Assembly: GCA_025758065.1 (NCBI GenBank)
Contig: CP107199.1
Coordinates: 2,887,501-2,951,500, forward strand
DNA length: 64,000 nucleotides
From: Lachnospiraceae bacterium
GTDB taxonomy: Bacteria; Bacillota; Clostridia; Lachnospirales; Lachnospiraceae
Reading direction: 5' to 3'
Under the pieces are notes generated by a model. The model did not search any database and was not told where the DNA came from. It saw only the letters and a list, made by a program, of their open reading frames with translations. A program made the position numbers and the translations under genes. Position 1 is the stretch's first letter, and each line of letters begins with the position of its first letter. Shown here in pieces: positions 8,626 through 18,225 of this stretch.

Positions 8626-9909
8626 TTAAAGTTCCTCTCCAGATCCGTTTTTTGCAGATCCTGTTTTAAAGGTTTTCTTTTTGCTTGCAGCATGGTCTAC
8701 GATGGCATCTTTTTGCAGAAAACTGGCACGTTTGATGCTGTCGATGCCAAAACGGCTGCGGATAGAATCTACGGTTTTTTCAAATTCCTTTTTTTTTCTG
8801 GCGTGAGGCTCTTCAAACAGGCTCATCTGGCAGAAGCTGTCATCAGATATTTTTCCCACACGCAGTCCCATAAGCCGCAGGGGAGTCATATCCCAGGCTT
8901 CTTTTAAAAGTCTGCAGGCACATTCAAAAAGCTGTGATGTAGAATCTGTAGGTTCATTTAAGGTCATCTGATGGGACTGGTTTTTAAAGGACCAGTCCCG
9001 AAGTTCCACACATACACTGCTGCAGAGTACATGGTCTGCCCGCAGTCTGGCACCCACGGTCTCGCACAGGGAGAGGAGTACCTGACAGCCTGTTTCATAA
9101 TCGGAAATATCCCTGGATAAGGTAATGCTGTTTCCGTATCCTTTATTAACAGGCTCTTTTTCTGCTACAGGGTCATTGTCAATGCCGTTGGCATATTGGT
9201 GGATCATCACTGCGTATTTTTCACCCAGATGTATTTTTAACAGATTTAAGTCCCAGCGAGCCAGCTGGCCAATGGTGCGAATACCCAGGTTTTCCAGCTT
9301 TTTCTGGGCAGACTGTCCTACGCAGAATAAGTCACGGATGGGCAGAGGCCACATTTTTTCTGCTATCTCATTAGGAAAAAGTGTATGGCATTTGTCCGGC
9401 TTTTCAAAATCAGAGGCCATTTTTGCCAAAAGCTTGTTTGAAGAAATACCAATATTAACAGTAAAGCCAAGCTGGTCCCGGATCCGGTTCCGTATTATAT
9501 TGGCAGTGCTTAAAGGAGGACCGAACAGGTGAATGGTATCTGTCATATCCAGAAAAGTCTCGTCGATACTAAATTTTTCATGGTCCGGCGTGTATTCCTC
9601 TAAAAGAGTCATCATTTTTCTGGAACACTGGATATAGAAATCAAAACGAGAAGGTACGATCACCAGATCAGGACATTTTCGTAACGCTTGGGAGATAGGT
9701 TCCCCGGTGGTAACCCCCTGTTTCTTTGCCAGAGTGGATTTTGCCAGAATGATACCGTGACGGGTGCTTGAATCACCGCCTACTGCACAGGCAATGGTGC
9801 GCAGATCTGTATCCTGGGGATTTTTCTCAAGGCGGTATACAGATTCCCAGCTTAAAAAAGCAGAATTTACATCAATATGAAAAATAACGCGCTGTTTCGG
9901 TATATTCAT
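8626..9909 (-). CDS. dinB: DNA polymerase IV (Y family)
   Basis: 427 residues. Translesion DNA polymerase: palm motif FHIDVNSAFLSWE with the first catalytic Asp, FSIDETFLDMTD with the Asp-Glu pair, the helix-hairpin-helix region LENLGIRTIGQLA, then the little-finger domain. The C-terminus is Lys/Ser-rich without an obvious canonical beta-clamp peptide, although QMSLFEE about 50 residues from the end resembles one (QxSLF). Start ATG complement at 9907-9909 with AGGAGAGC upstream. Operon with the pseudouridine synthase. No LexA-type box was recognised upstream. Confidence 0.9.
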   Translation of the reverse strand: MNIPKQRVIFHIDVNSAFLSWESVYRLEKNPQDTDLRTIACAVGGDSSTRHGIILAKSTLAKKQGVTTGEPISQALRKCPDLVIVPSRFDFYIQCSRKMMTLLEEYTPDHEKFSIDETFLDMTDTIHLFGPPLSTANIIRNRIRDQLGFTVNIGISSNKLLAKMASDFEKPDKCHTLFPNEIAEKMWPLPIRDLFCVGQSAQKKLENLGIRTIGQLARWDLNLLKIHLGEKYAVMIHQYANGIDNDPVAEKEPVNKGYGNSITLSRDISDYETGCQVLLSLCETVGARLRADHVLCSSVCVELRDWSFKNQSHQMTLNEPTDSTSQLFECACRLLKEAWDMTPLRLMGLRVGKISDDSFCQMSLFEEPHARKKKEFEKTVDSIRSRFGIDSIKRASFLQKDAIVDHAASKKKTFKTGSAKNGSGEEL

Positions 9910-10063
9910 AGTGCTCTCCTGAAAAATGAATGTGCTCCTGAAAGGGAGAATACATGTTCTGTAAAAATCATAACACAGGCAGCAGATATAGTCAATTTCA
10001 GCATATCTGTAAATCAGATGGAATAGGATAAGAAAAAGAACCCTTTGGGGAGAAGCCCTTAAG

Positions 10064-11329
10064 GTGAATGAGAAAAGAAATGCTTTAAACAGAGGGATGC
10101 GGTGGAAATTCCGTTGTTTGGTCCTGGTTTTTGTACTTGTTTATTTGTTCCTTTTTTGTAATCTGCAAAGTCTGGCAGAGGAAAAAGACGGACTGAAGCT
10201 TTATTCCCAGTCCGCTGTTTTGATGGATGGGTACAGCGGCCGCGTTCTTTATGGAAAAAATGAAAAACAGGTGCGGCCCATGGCAAGCACCACTAAGATC
10301 ATGACCTGTATCCTGGCACTGGAAATGGGAGATTTAGACGATCTGGTCACAGCTTCTTCTTGTGCAGCTTCCCAGCCAAAGGTACATATGGGAGTGAAAA
10401 AGGGAGAGAAATATCTGTTAAAAGATCTGCTTTACGGTCTGATGCTGGAATCTTATAATGATGCAGCAGTAATGATCGCAGAGCATATTGGAGGGACAGG
10501 AAAAGATTTTGCCAGGCTGATGAATAAAAAGGCAGAAGATTTAGGCTGCAGGGATACCTGGTTTATCACACCAAATGGTCTGGATGCAAAAGAAACGGAT
10601 GAAACAGGAAAAGAACGGATCCATTCTACTACTGCAGAGGACTTGGCAAGGATAATGGTATATTGTATACAACAATCCCCGAAGAAGGAAGAATTTTTAA
10701 AAATAACCCAGACCCAGGATCGCACCTTTTATGATTCGGAAAATAAACATCAGATCCAGTGCAGGAACCACAATGCTTTTTTAACTATGATGGATGGGGC
10801 GCTGACAGGAAAGACCGGTTTTACAGGGGGAGCCGGTTATTCTTATGTAGGAGCGTTAAAAAAAGATGGTAAATTATTTGTTATTGCCTTATTAGGCTGC
10901 AGCTGGCCGCCTTATAAGACACGAAAATGGTCAGATGCAGGAATCCTGTTTTCTTATGGACTGAAAAATTACAATAAAACAGATCTGTATAAGCATCTGG
11001 GAAAAACAGAGCCAGTGCCTGTGAAGGTAGAAGGCGGCATCTGCTGGGGAGAGGAAGAAAAAAGCTTTGTTTTAGCAAAAGAAAGGGAAATAGAACTTTC
11101 GCAAATAGAGCTTTCTGCCCTGATAAAAGAGGGTGAGAAAACCAGAAAGAAAGTAATCCTTCCCCGGAAGTTAGATGCTCCTGTAAGAGAGGGAGAGAAG
11201 ATTGGAAGTGTACGATATTATATAGAAGATATGCTTATGGGAGAACTTTCATTATATAGTGACAGGTCAGTAAAAAAAATGGATATTTTGACGGCTTTGG
11301 GTCATGTTTTATCTCTGTGGAGAATTTAA
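10064..11329 (+). CDS. D-alanyl-D-alanine carboxypeptidase (serine type, PBP5/DacF family)
   Basis: 421 residues: signal peptide/membrane segment (about 15-35, CLVLVFVLVYLFLF), then a penicillin-binding domain with MASTTK (SxxK, Ser about 75), SYNDAA (SxN) and KTGFTGGAGYS (KTG). A C-terminal beta domain follows (about 310-395), typical of PBP5-like enzymes that trim the terminal D-Ala of peptidoglycan stems outside the membrane. The GTG at 10064 has GGGGAGAAG about 8 bases upstream. The C-terminal end (MDILTALGHVLSLW) could be an amphipathic anchor. Confidence 0.9.
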   Translation: MNEKRNALNRGMRWKFRCLVLVFVLVYLFLFCNLQSLAEEKDGLKLYSQSAVLMDGYSGRVLYGKNEKQVRPMASTTKIMTCILALEMGDLDDLVTASSCAASQPKVHMGVKKGEKYLLKDLLYGLMLESYNDAAVMIAEHIGGTGKDFARLMNKKAEDLGCRDTWFITPNGLDAKETDETGKERIHSTTAEDLARIMVYCIQQSPKKEEFLKITQTQDRTFYDSENKHQIQCRNHNAFLTMMDGALTGKTGFTGGAGYSYVGALKKDGKLFVIALLGCSWPPYKTRKWSDAGILFSYGLKNYNKTDLYKHLGKTEPVPVKVEGGICWGEEEKSFVLAKEREIELSQIELSALIKEGEKTRKKVILPRKLDAPVREGEKIGSVRYYIEDMLMGELSLYSDRSVKKMDILTALGHVLSLWRI

Positions 11330-11406
11330 AAGAAAGATTTCTGCCTGGTAAGTGTTAAAGTTTTCTTACGAATTAGTTTGATTTGTGTGAACATTTTTTG
11401 TTGCAG

Positions 11407-11436
11407 TTGACATGAGGCGGCAATTATCATTATAAT
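11407..11436 (+). promoter_or_regulatory. Sigma-A promoter for the SH3/glucosaminidase gene
   Basis: TTGACA at 11407-11412 and TATAAT at 11431-11436, spacer 18. The transcript would carry a repeat (11519-11735) in its leader. Confidence 0.7.
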
Positions 11437-11518
11437 GATACCGAGTGTTCAAAGGTGAAATGTCTGGGATAGGATTGTTTGAAAGAGGACTTTTAAACTT
11501 TTTAAGTGGGAACACATA

Positions 11519-11735
11519 TCATGATGATGTTGGGGTCAAAAGGTATTTTGACCCCTCTGATACCGAATTGCTACGTGCTTTGCACTCCCGCAATTCTAAA
11601 AACATTCGTAATCCGCTCATTTTTCTTCAAAAAATGGCTTCTTACTCATGTTTTTGGCGGGTCCCAAGTTCAAAAATCCTCCTGCAAGCAAGCTTGCATC
11701 GGATTTATGACCTTTTGACCCTGGTATCATCATAT
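11519..11735. repeat. MITE-like repeat M1, copy 1
   Basis: About 217 bp. Ends are imperfect inverted repeats (ATGATGTTGGGGTCAAAAGG and CCTTTTGACCCTGGTATCAT), with GGGGTCAAAAGGTATTTTGACCCC forming a subterminal palindrome. Almost identical to 53710-53926; fragments occur at 38752-38806 (inverted) and 63730-63770. It contains short open frames but no gene. Confidence 0.85.
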
Positions 11736-11770
11736 CATTGAATCAGAGAATTCAGGAGATAATACAGCAG

Positions 11771-14008
11771 ATGAAGGGAAAAATATACAAAAAAGGCCTT
11801 GCAGTTCTGTTAGGCCTGACATTGGCTGCAAATGTTCCATTAAGCAGACCATTGCCATTTCATATGTTAGATTCCTATGCTTATACGGGGACGGCTACTG
11901 TAAAGGCGTCCTCTTTAAACGTAAGAAGTGATGCAGGAACCGGCTACAGTGCAGTTGCCCGTCTGGCAGCAGGTGCCAGCGTACGCATTACAGGAGAGAA
12001 GACAGGAACAGACGGAAAGACCTGGTACCAGATCCAGTACACGGGAAGCAGCGGACAAACCGGCACAGGCTATGTTTCTTCTTCCTACATACGCATCCCG
12101 GTTTCGTATTCCGCAGATGCAAATTTTGAAGCTTATCTGACTTCCCAGGGATTTCCGGAAAGCTATAAAGATGGTTTAAGGCAGCTTCATGCCCAGTATC
12201 CAAACTGGGTATTCAGGGCAAAGAATACAGGGATTGACTGGAATACAGCTGTTGAAAATGAGTCAGTTCTTGGCCGTAATCTGGTGGCAACAGGAAGTAT
12301 TTCTTCCTGGAAATCTGTAGAAAGCGGCGCTTATAACTGGGATAACAGCAGCTGGACCGGTTTTGACGGAAGCAACTGGGTGGCAGCATCCCGGGATATC
12401 ATCCGTTATTATATGGATCCGCGAAACTTTTTAGATGATACCTATGTGTTCCAGTTCCTGTCCCATGAATACGATGGAAACAGCCAGACAAAAGAGGGAC
12501 TTACAGGAATGGTTGCCGGTTCCTTCCTTTCAGGGACCACAGATTCCACAGGAACCGGAGGCAGTTCTTCTTCCGGCAGTTCTTCCGGTCCGGGAGGCAG
12601 TTCTTCTTCCGGCAGTTCTTCCGGTCCGGGAGGCAGTTCATCAGGTAATTCATCAGGCAGTTCATCTGGAAGTGTTTCAAAAGAAGGCCCTGGGGGAAGA
12701 AAAAACATGACAGATGATTCCAACCATGGTCCGGGCGTATCAGGTGGCAGTTCATCTGCCAGCCAGAGTACATCAGGTAGTGCAGCTGTAAGTACACAGG
12801 CACCGGGAAGCAGCAGTGCCACAGAGAGCAGCAGTACAGGAAACGGAAATGTTAGTCTGGAATCGCCACATGCTTCTATTACACCAAAGGAGCATAATCT
12901 GGTAACTTCCAATGTGAGCCTGGTAGCTCCGGGACAGTCCGATGGAAGCAGTACAGATAACAGTACCAGTATCTCCCAGCCTGGAAATGTGTCTTCCCAG
13001 CCGGGAACGGCTGCAGATACCACAACAGGTACTTCGGATCAGACCGGATCTTCTGTATCTGTTTCCACAAGTAAATCCTATGTGGATATTTTAATGGATG
13101 CAGCTACGAAATCTAGTGTGAGCCCTTATGTTTTAGCTGCCATGATCCTTCAGGAGCAGGGCGTAAACGGTGGAACACCTCTGATCTCAGGAAATTATTC
13201 CGGATATTCCGGTTATTACAACTTCTTTAACGTAGAAGCATATCAGTCCGGTTCTATGTCAGCTACCCAGATGGGACTCCGGTATGCAAGCCAGTCCGGT
13301 AGTTATGGAAGACCATGGAATACGGTGGAAAAATCCATTTTAGGCGGCGCCCAGAATTATGGCGATAATTATGTAAAAGCAGGACAGAATACATTCTATT
13401 TAAAGAAGTTTAATGTACAAGGCTCGAATCCATATAAACACCAGTATATGAGCAATGTGCAGGGCGCAGCTTCTGAGGCAGAGCGTCTTTCTAAGGCATA
13501 CAGTTCCTTAAAGAACTCTGCATTGGAATTTTATATACCGGTATTTAACAATATGCCGGAGCAGGCATGTGCTGCACCTACAGGAAACGGAAGCCCGAAT
13601 AATAAGCTTTCTGGCTTAAATGCAGATGGATTCAGCCTGACACCTTCCTTTGGAAAGGATACATTAAGCTACAATCTGATCGTAGATACATCAGTTACAA
13701 GTATCCAGATCAGTGCATCTACTGCAGATGGCAATGCTTCTGTTGCAGGTACTGGAAATATAGAACTTACCGGCAATTCAAGTGATATTGCAGTAACCGT
13801 TACAGCGCAGAATGGCAGTACAAGGACTTACACCATACATGTAGTGCGTCAGGCTGGCGGAGCAACCCCTTCCGGCCAGAATACCACTGCATCACCGGCA
13901 GGTTCTGGCAGCTCTTCCAGTTCACCTGGAAATACAGGAGGACATGGAGAAACGGGAAATGGCAATACTCCCGGCGGAAGCAATGTTACCATTGTAAACG
14001 TGCAGTAA
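11771..14008 (+). CDS. Exported SH3-domain protein with glucosaminidase-like region and cadherin-like sandwich domain
   Basis: 745 residues from ATG 11771: signal peptide (to about residue 38), bacterial SH3 domain (about 42-108), a conserved region starting FEAYLTSQGFPESYKDGL, a Ser/Gly-rich linker (about 250-430), and a second conserved block (YVLAAMILQEQGVNGGTPLI, later YYNFFNVEAYQSG). The two blocks resemble a glucosaminidase split by the linker. A cadherin-like beta-sandwich repeat (about 620-700) and Ser/Gly tail follow. Probably an autolysin or wall-associated hydrolase. The open frame extends back to a TTG at 11738, but that lies at the repeat end without a ribosome site; AGGAG at 11754-11758 favours 11771. 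Confidence 0.78.
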   Translation: MKGKIYKKGLAVLLGLTLAANVPLSRPLPFHMLDSYAYTGTATVKASSLNVRSDAGTGYSAVARLAAGASVRITGEKTGTDGKTWYQIQYTGSSGQTGTGYVSSSYIRIPVSYSADANFEAYLTSQGFPESYKDGLRQLHAQYPNWVFRAKNTGIDWNTAVENESVLGRNLVATGSISSWKSVESGAYNWDNSSWTGFDGSNWVAASRDIIRYYMDPRNFLDDTYVFQFLSHEYDGNSQTKEGLTGMVAGSFLSGTTDSTGTGGSSSSGSSSGPGGSSSSGSSSGPGGSSSGNSSGSSSGSVSKEGPGGRKNMTDDSNHGPGVSGGSSSASQSTSGSAAVSTQAPGSSSATESSSTGNGNVSLESPHASITPKEHNLVTSNVSLVAPGQSDGSSTDNSTSISQPGNVSSQPGTAADTTTGTSDQTGSSVSVSTSKSYVDILMDAATKSSVSPYVLAAMILQEQGVNGGTPLISGNYSGYSGYYNFFNVEAYQSGSMSATQMGLRYASQSGSYGRPWNTVEKSILGGAQNYGDNYVKAGQNTFYLKKFNVQGSNPYKHQYMSNVQGAASEAERLSKAYSSLKNSALEFYIPVFNNMPEQACAAPTGNGSPNNKLSGLNADGFSLTPSFGKDTLSYNLIVDTSVTSIQISASTADGNASVAGTGNIELTGNSSDIAVTVTAQNGSTRTYTIHVVRQAGGATPSGQNTTASPAGSGSSSSSPGNTGGHGETGNGNTPGGSNVTIVNVQ

Positions 14009-14037
14009 TGAGACCGAAATAGTTTAGGAAAGCAGGA

Positions 14038-15687
14038 ATGAACATGACATTAAAACAGATCAGACAGTGGGCAGCGGCAGTTGCTGCCATCTGTCTTATA
14101 AACGTATTTTTGCCATTTTATGGGATAACTGCCTATGCAGCGACAGCAAGGATCGCATTTTCAGATCCAACCGCTTCTGTAGGCAGTGAGATCAATGTAA
14201 AAATGAAGATCACCAGCAGTGATAATCTTTCTACAGCAGATATCATGCTGGCATATGATGCAAACAGTCTTGAATTTATAGAAGGTACTAATGCAGAAGG
14301 CGGAAACGGGGCAGTCCGTGTCCATGGTGACGGCGGTGCCGGAAATACAACGACCCTTGCTTATGACCTGAAATTTAAGGCATCAGCAGCAGGTACCAGC
14401 AAGATCACGGTTACAAGCCAGGAGATCTATGATTCTTCTTCCAAGATCGTAACAGTTGAGAAGCAGGGAGAATCCCAGGTAACGGTCAGCGCACTGGCAA
14501 GTGCTTCCAAGGATGCAACCTTAAAGTCCCTGCAGGTATCACCGGGAAGCCTGACACCGGAGTTTTCTTCTGATGTAGATTCCTATGCAGTGACAGTAGG
14601 AACAGACGTAGATAAACTGATCATCAGCGCGGATACTACAGACGAAGGTGCTTCTAAGGTAGTAAGCGGCAATGAAAACCTGCAGATGGGTGAAAACAGG
14701 GTGACTTTAAAGGTTACTGCCCAGGATGGGGAAACTACCAGGGAATATGTGATCGTTGTTACCAAACAGGAAGGCGGTCCAAATGAGGGTACACAGAATG
14801 TGGATGGAGAAGGAAGCTTTGAACAGTTCCAGATGACTGTATCCAGGCGCAGCTTTACTGTAATGGAACCAGATGCTTCTGTACAGATACCGGAAGGACT
14901 GACAGAAACAAAGATCACCATTGATGGACATGCTGTTAAAGGCTGGGTATGGGGCAATGAGACAGAGCATCAGTATTGTGTCATTTATGCTATGAATGAA
15001 GCCGGTGAGAAGAACTTCTACCGCTATGACTTAAATAACAATGAGCGTACCATCCAGCGTTACTTTGAAGATCCAAATGCACAGGGAGCAGTAAGTGAAG
15101 ATGTTTATACACAGCTGGCAGACCAATATGATTCCCTGAGAAAGGATTACAGCCTGTTCAGGACGCTGCTGATCGCGGCTATTGTTGTAGCTCTTATCTT
15201 TATGGTGCTTCTGGTGGTATCTGTTGCAGGCAAGAAGCAGAAAACAGAAAAAAGAAAGACATCCCGTTCTGGAAAGAAGTCTGTAAAAGAGAATGATGAA
15301 GCGAAAGAAGAGCTTTATGAAGACGAAGCAGAAGAGCAGGAAGATGACCTGATAGATGAGGATGATGACGATACAGAAGAATATGAGGATCTTGATCTTG
15401 AAGATTTAGACGAGTCTGAGGACGGATCTGAAGCTGCAGACGAGGAAGAACCAGAAGCTGTACAGGAAGAGCCGGAAACTGCAGAACCAGAAGAGACAGA
15501 AGCTGTATCAGATGAAGAAGCAAAGGATGACATCGAAGAAATAGAGTTTGAAGATCTGGATGAGGAAGCAGATGTGGATGAAAATGGTGAAATGGACGAT
15601 AATGTAGTATATGAGGAGCCGGCAGTACCAGAAGAGACCTCAGAGGACAAAGACAAAGACGATGACTTTGAGATATTTGACCTTTAA
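14038..15687 (+). CDS. Membrane-anchored surface protein with cohesin-like and cadherin-like domains and acidic tail
   Basis: 549 residues: signal peptide (to about 35), a cohesin-type beta domain (about 37-150, ARIAFSDPTASVGSEINVKM), a cadherin-like sandwich repeat (about 160-245), a further extracellular segment, a transmembrane helix (about 378-400, LLIAAIVVALIFMVLLVVSV), then a basic stretch and a very acidic tail of about 130 residues rich in Glu/Asp, predicted cytoplasmic. Function unknown. It follows the previous gene by 29 bases, and both carry the same sandwich domain, so they probably act together at the cell surface. Start could be 14038 or 14044. Confidence 0.75.
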   Translation: MNMTLKQIRQWAAAVAAICLINVFLPFYGITAYAATARIAFSDPTASVGSEINVKMKITSSDNLSTADIMLAYDANSLEFIEGTNAEGGNGAVRVHGDGGAGNTTTLAYDLKFKASAAGTSKITVTSQEIYDSSSKIVTVEKQGESQVTVSALASASKDATLKSLQVSPGSLTPEFSSDVDSYAVTVGTDVDKLIISADTTDEGASKVVSGNENLQMGENRVTLKVTAQDGETTREYVIVVTKQEGGPNEGTQNVDGEGSFEQFQMTVSRRSFTVMEPDASVQIPEGLTETKITIDGHAVKGWVWGNETEHQYCVIYAMNEAGEKNFYRYDLNNNERTIQRYFEDPNAQGAVSEDVYTQLADQYDSLRKDYSLFRTLLIAAIVVALIFMVLLVVSVAGKKQKTEKRKTSRSGKKSVKENDEAKEELYEDEAEEQEDDLIDEDDDDTEEYEDLDLEDLDESEDGSEAADEEEPEAVQEEPETAEPEETEAVSDEEAKDDIEEIEFEDLDEEADVDENGEMDDNVVYEEPAVPEETSEDKDKDDDFEIFDL

Positions 15688-15734
15688 AATAACCTGAAAA
15701 TGAGACTTACAATGTGCAGAAAGGAAGAAGAGCT

Positions 15735-16934
15735 ATGTATTGTGTAAAGAAAGTGAAAGAAGATTTATTCTGGGTAGGAGGTACAGACAGACGTCTGGCC
15801 ATGTTTGAGAATGCTTATCCGATCCCAAGAGGTGTTTCCTATAATGCCTATGTGCTGTTAGACGAAAAGACCGTTCTTTTTGATACTGTAGACTGGGCAG
15901 TAGCAGGACAGCTGTATGAGAATCTGGCAAAGGTATTAGGAGACCGCTCTCTGGACTATATCGTAGTAGACCATATGGAACCAGACCATGCAGCAACTTT
16001 AGGCCAGGTTGCAGAAAAGTATCCAGAAGCAAAGATAGTATGCAATGCAAAGACTGTGGGCATCATCAAACAGTTCTTTGATTTTGATATTGATTCCAGG
16101 GCAGTGATCGTAAAAGAAGGAGATACATTAAGTACAGGAAAGCATAACCTTACTTTTGTAATGGCGCCTATGGTCCATTGGCCAGAGGTTATGGTTACTT
16201 ATGATACCACAGATAAGACATTATTTTCCGCAGATGCTTTTGGCACCTTTGGCGCTATGAACGGCAACCTGTTTGCAGACGAAGTGAATTTTGAACGTGA
16301 CTGGTTAGATGATGCGAGAAGATATTATACTAATATCGTAGGCAAGTACGGCGCTTCTGTACAGACTCTCCTGAAGAAAGCAGCAGGTCTGGAAATTGCA
16401 ACCATCTGCCCGCTTCACGGACCAGTATGGCGTGAGAACATCAGCTGGTACGTAAATAAATATCTTACCTGGAGCAGCTACGTACCAGAAGAAAAGTCAG
16501 TTATGATCGCATATGGTTCTATTTATGGAAATACAGAAAATGCAGCCAATATCCTGGCATGCAAGCTGGCTGACAAGGGAGTAAAAAACATTGCTGTTTA
16601 TGATGTATCAGCAACTCATCCATCCCAGATCGTAAGTGAATCCTTCCGCTGCAGCCATCTGGTATTTGCAGCAGCTACCTATAACGGCGGGATCTTTACT
16701 AATATGGAACATGTTTTAAATGATTTAAAGGCACATGGACTGCAGAACCGTACCGTAGCAGTAATTGAAAATGGTACCTGGGGTGTTGTAGCAGGAAAGC
16801 AGATGAAAGAGATACTTTCCGGAATGAAGAACATGAATATTTTAGAGCAGACTGTCACTGTAAAATCTGCTTTAAAGGATGAACAGGATCCACAGTTAGA
16901 AGCACTGGCAGATGCCATCGCAGCTTCTTTATGA
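15735..16934 (+). CDS. fprA: FprA-type flavodiiron protein
   Basis: 399 residues. N-terminal beta-lactamase-like diiron domain with HMEPDH (HxExDH iron ligands) and further ligands at MVHWPEVM and CPLHGPVW. C-terminal flavodoxin domain starts near residue 250 with the FMN loop GSIYGNTENAA. Such proteins reduce oxygen to water, or NO to N2O, in anaerobes. Start ATG 15735 (MYCVKKV) follows AAGGAAGAAG; an upstream in-frame GTG at 15714 overlaps that ribosome site and is rejected. Terminator directly downstream. Confidence 0.92.
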   Translation: MYCVKKVKEDLFWVGGTDRRLAMFENAYPIPRGVSYNAYVLLDEKTVLFDTVDWAVAGQLYENLAKVLGDRSLDYIVVDHMEPDHAATLGQVAEKYPEAKIVCNAKTVGIIKQFFDFDIDSRAVIVKEGDTLSTGKHNLTFVMAPMVHWPEVMVTYDTTDKTLFSADAFGTFGAMNGNLFADEVNFERDWLDDARRYYTNIVGKYGASVQTLLKKAAGLEIATICPLHGPVWRENISWYVNKYLTWSSYVPEEKSVMIAYGSIYGNTENAANILACKLADKGVKNIAVYDVSATHPSQIVSESFRCSHLVFAAATYNGGIFTNMEHVLNDLKAHGLQNRTVAVIENGTWGVVAGKQMKEILSGMKNMNILEQTVTVKSALKDEQDPQLEALADAIAASL

Positions 16935-16955
16935 TCCTGAATGATCATATGATCC

Positions 16956-16986
16956 GCAAAAAAGAGCCGTTCATGGCTCTTTTTGC
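16956..16986 (+). terminator. Rho-independent terminator after fprA
   Basis: GCAAAAAAGAGCC pairs with GGCTCTTTTTGC, loop GTTCAT, with a T-run. Confidence 0.85.
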
Positions 16987-17030
16987 GTTGCAGTGCATCA
17001 GAAAGGGGCTATAGGGAGAAAGTGTTGGAT

Positions 17031-18134
17031 ATGAAGAAATTTGGCTGTGTCCTGCTTAAAGGGGGCAGATCCAGCCGCATGGGCGGCAATGACAAAGCAG
17101 AGCTTCTTTACAGGGGAATAAGTTTTAAAGAGAGGATCAGAAAAGAACTGGAGCAGTCAGATCTGCCCCTTTTTTTGTCAGAGGCCCAAAAAAGCGGGGA
17201 TCCCCAGGTAATACCAGATCTGATCCCTGATGCAGGGCCATTAGGGGGGATTTATTCCTGTCTGAAACAGGTGGGGATGGCAGGTCTGTTTTTTGTTTCC
17301 TGTGATATGCCATTATTTCATTTTTATCTTGGGAAACGGGCATTGGAAGAAGCAGAAAAGAATATAGATGTGGATGCGGTGATCTGGAAAACAAGGGACG
17401 GCAGGATCCATCCTGTGTGCGGCTGGTATTCATCGGGGTGTATACCTGTCCTTGAAAAGCAGCTTCTGGAAAAAAATGGAAGAGTAAGGGATCTGTTAGG
17501 AAAACTGCGGGTAAAGATCCTGGAAACAGAAAAGGAACATGTACCCGATACATGGTTTACCAATGTAAACACACCTATGGCTTTAAGTGAACTTGCAGAT
17601 AAAAGACCACCTGTATTTGCAGTCAGCGGAAAGAAAAATACAGGAAAAACTACATTGACCCAAACACTGGTAAGGGAATTGTCCCACCGGGGGCTGGCGG
17701 TGGCAGTGATCAAACACGATGGCCATGATTTTATCCCGGATGTGCCGGGAACGGACAGTTACCGTCACAAAGCGGCTGGGGCTTATGGAACAGTGGTGTA
17801 TTCAGAAAAACGGTTCTGCCTTGTAAAAGAGGAAACAGGGCATCAGGCAGCAGATTTTTTTGGGTATTTTAATGATGCAGACCTTATCCTTCTTGAAGGG
17901 ATGAAAGATTCTGCTTATCCTAAAATTGAAGTTATGCGCCGGGAGGTATCTAAAAGAAGTGTGTGCAAAAAAGAGACTGTAAAGGCCTATGTAACAGACT
18001 TTTTACCGGGAGAAATACCGGGATTTGAAAAAGAAAGTCTTGCAGACTGCCCGGTATATGATTTTAATGATCTGGACGAGATTCTGGAGACTGTTCTGGC
18101 CCTTCCAAAAAATAGCTTTTTACTTATGTTTTGA
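17031..18134 (+). CDS. MobA-MobB fusion: molybdopterin-guanine dinucleotide synthesis
   Basis: 367 residues with two domains. The N-terminal part (about 1-180) is a MobA-like nucleotidyltransferase with LLKGGRSSRMGG and a following NDKA lysine, which attaches GMP to molybdopterin. The C-terminal part (from about 195) is MobB, a P-loop protein with AVSGKKNTGKTTL. The start ATG 17031 has AGGGAGAA about 10 bases upstream; the frame is open further upstream into the fprA terminator. No other molybdenum cofactor or molybdoenzyme gene is in the window. The end of the gene overlaps the -35 of the next promoter. Confidence 0.87.
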   Translation: MKKFGCVLLKGGRSSRMGGNDKAELLYRGISFKERIRKELEQSDLPLFLSEAQKSGDPQVIPDLIPDAGPLGGIYSCLKQVGMAGLFFVSCDMPLFHFYLGKRALEEAEKNIDVDAVIWKTRDGRIHPVCGWYSSGCIPVLEKQLLEKNGRVRDLLGKLRVKILETEKEHVPDTWFTNVNTPMALSELADKRPPVFAVSGKKNTGKTTLTQTLVRELSHRGLAVAVIKHDGHDFIPDVPGTDSYRHKAAGAYGTVVYSEKRFCLVKEETGHQAADFFGYFNDADLILLEGMKDSAYPKIEVMRREVSKRSVCKKETVKAYVTDFLPGEIPGFEKESLADCPVYDFNDLDEILETVLALPKNSFLLMF

Positions 18135-18160
18135 CGGACGATATGGGGATATGGTACAAT
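18131..18160 (+). promoter_or_regulatory. Sigma-A promoter for udp-glpK
   Basis: TTGACG at 18131-18136 and TACAAT at 18155-18160, spacer 18; overlaps the mobAB stop codon. Confidence 0.65.
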
Positions 18161-18225
18161 AAAGACAGAAAATAGGGTATTACAGAAAGAATCTGAGAGA
18201 ACATAAAAAAAGAAAGGGGTATTTT

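Noticed and set aside
11445..11741. Small frames inside the M1 repeat (also at 53553-53954)
   Set aside because: They recur because the DNA repeat recurs; no start signals, and both frames are equally conserved.
12442..13023. Long antisense frame with ELPPGPEELPEE repeats
   Set aside because: Mirror of the Ser/Gly linker repeats in the surface protein.
15714..15734. Earlier GTG start for fprA
   Set aside because: The ribosome site would lie inside the coding sequence; ATG 15735 is placed correctly.
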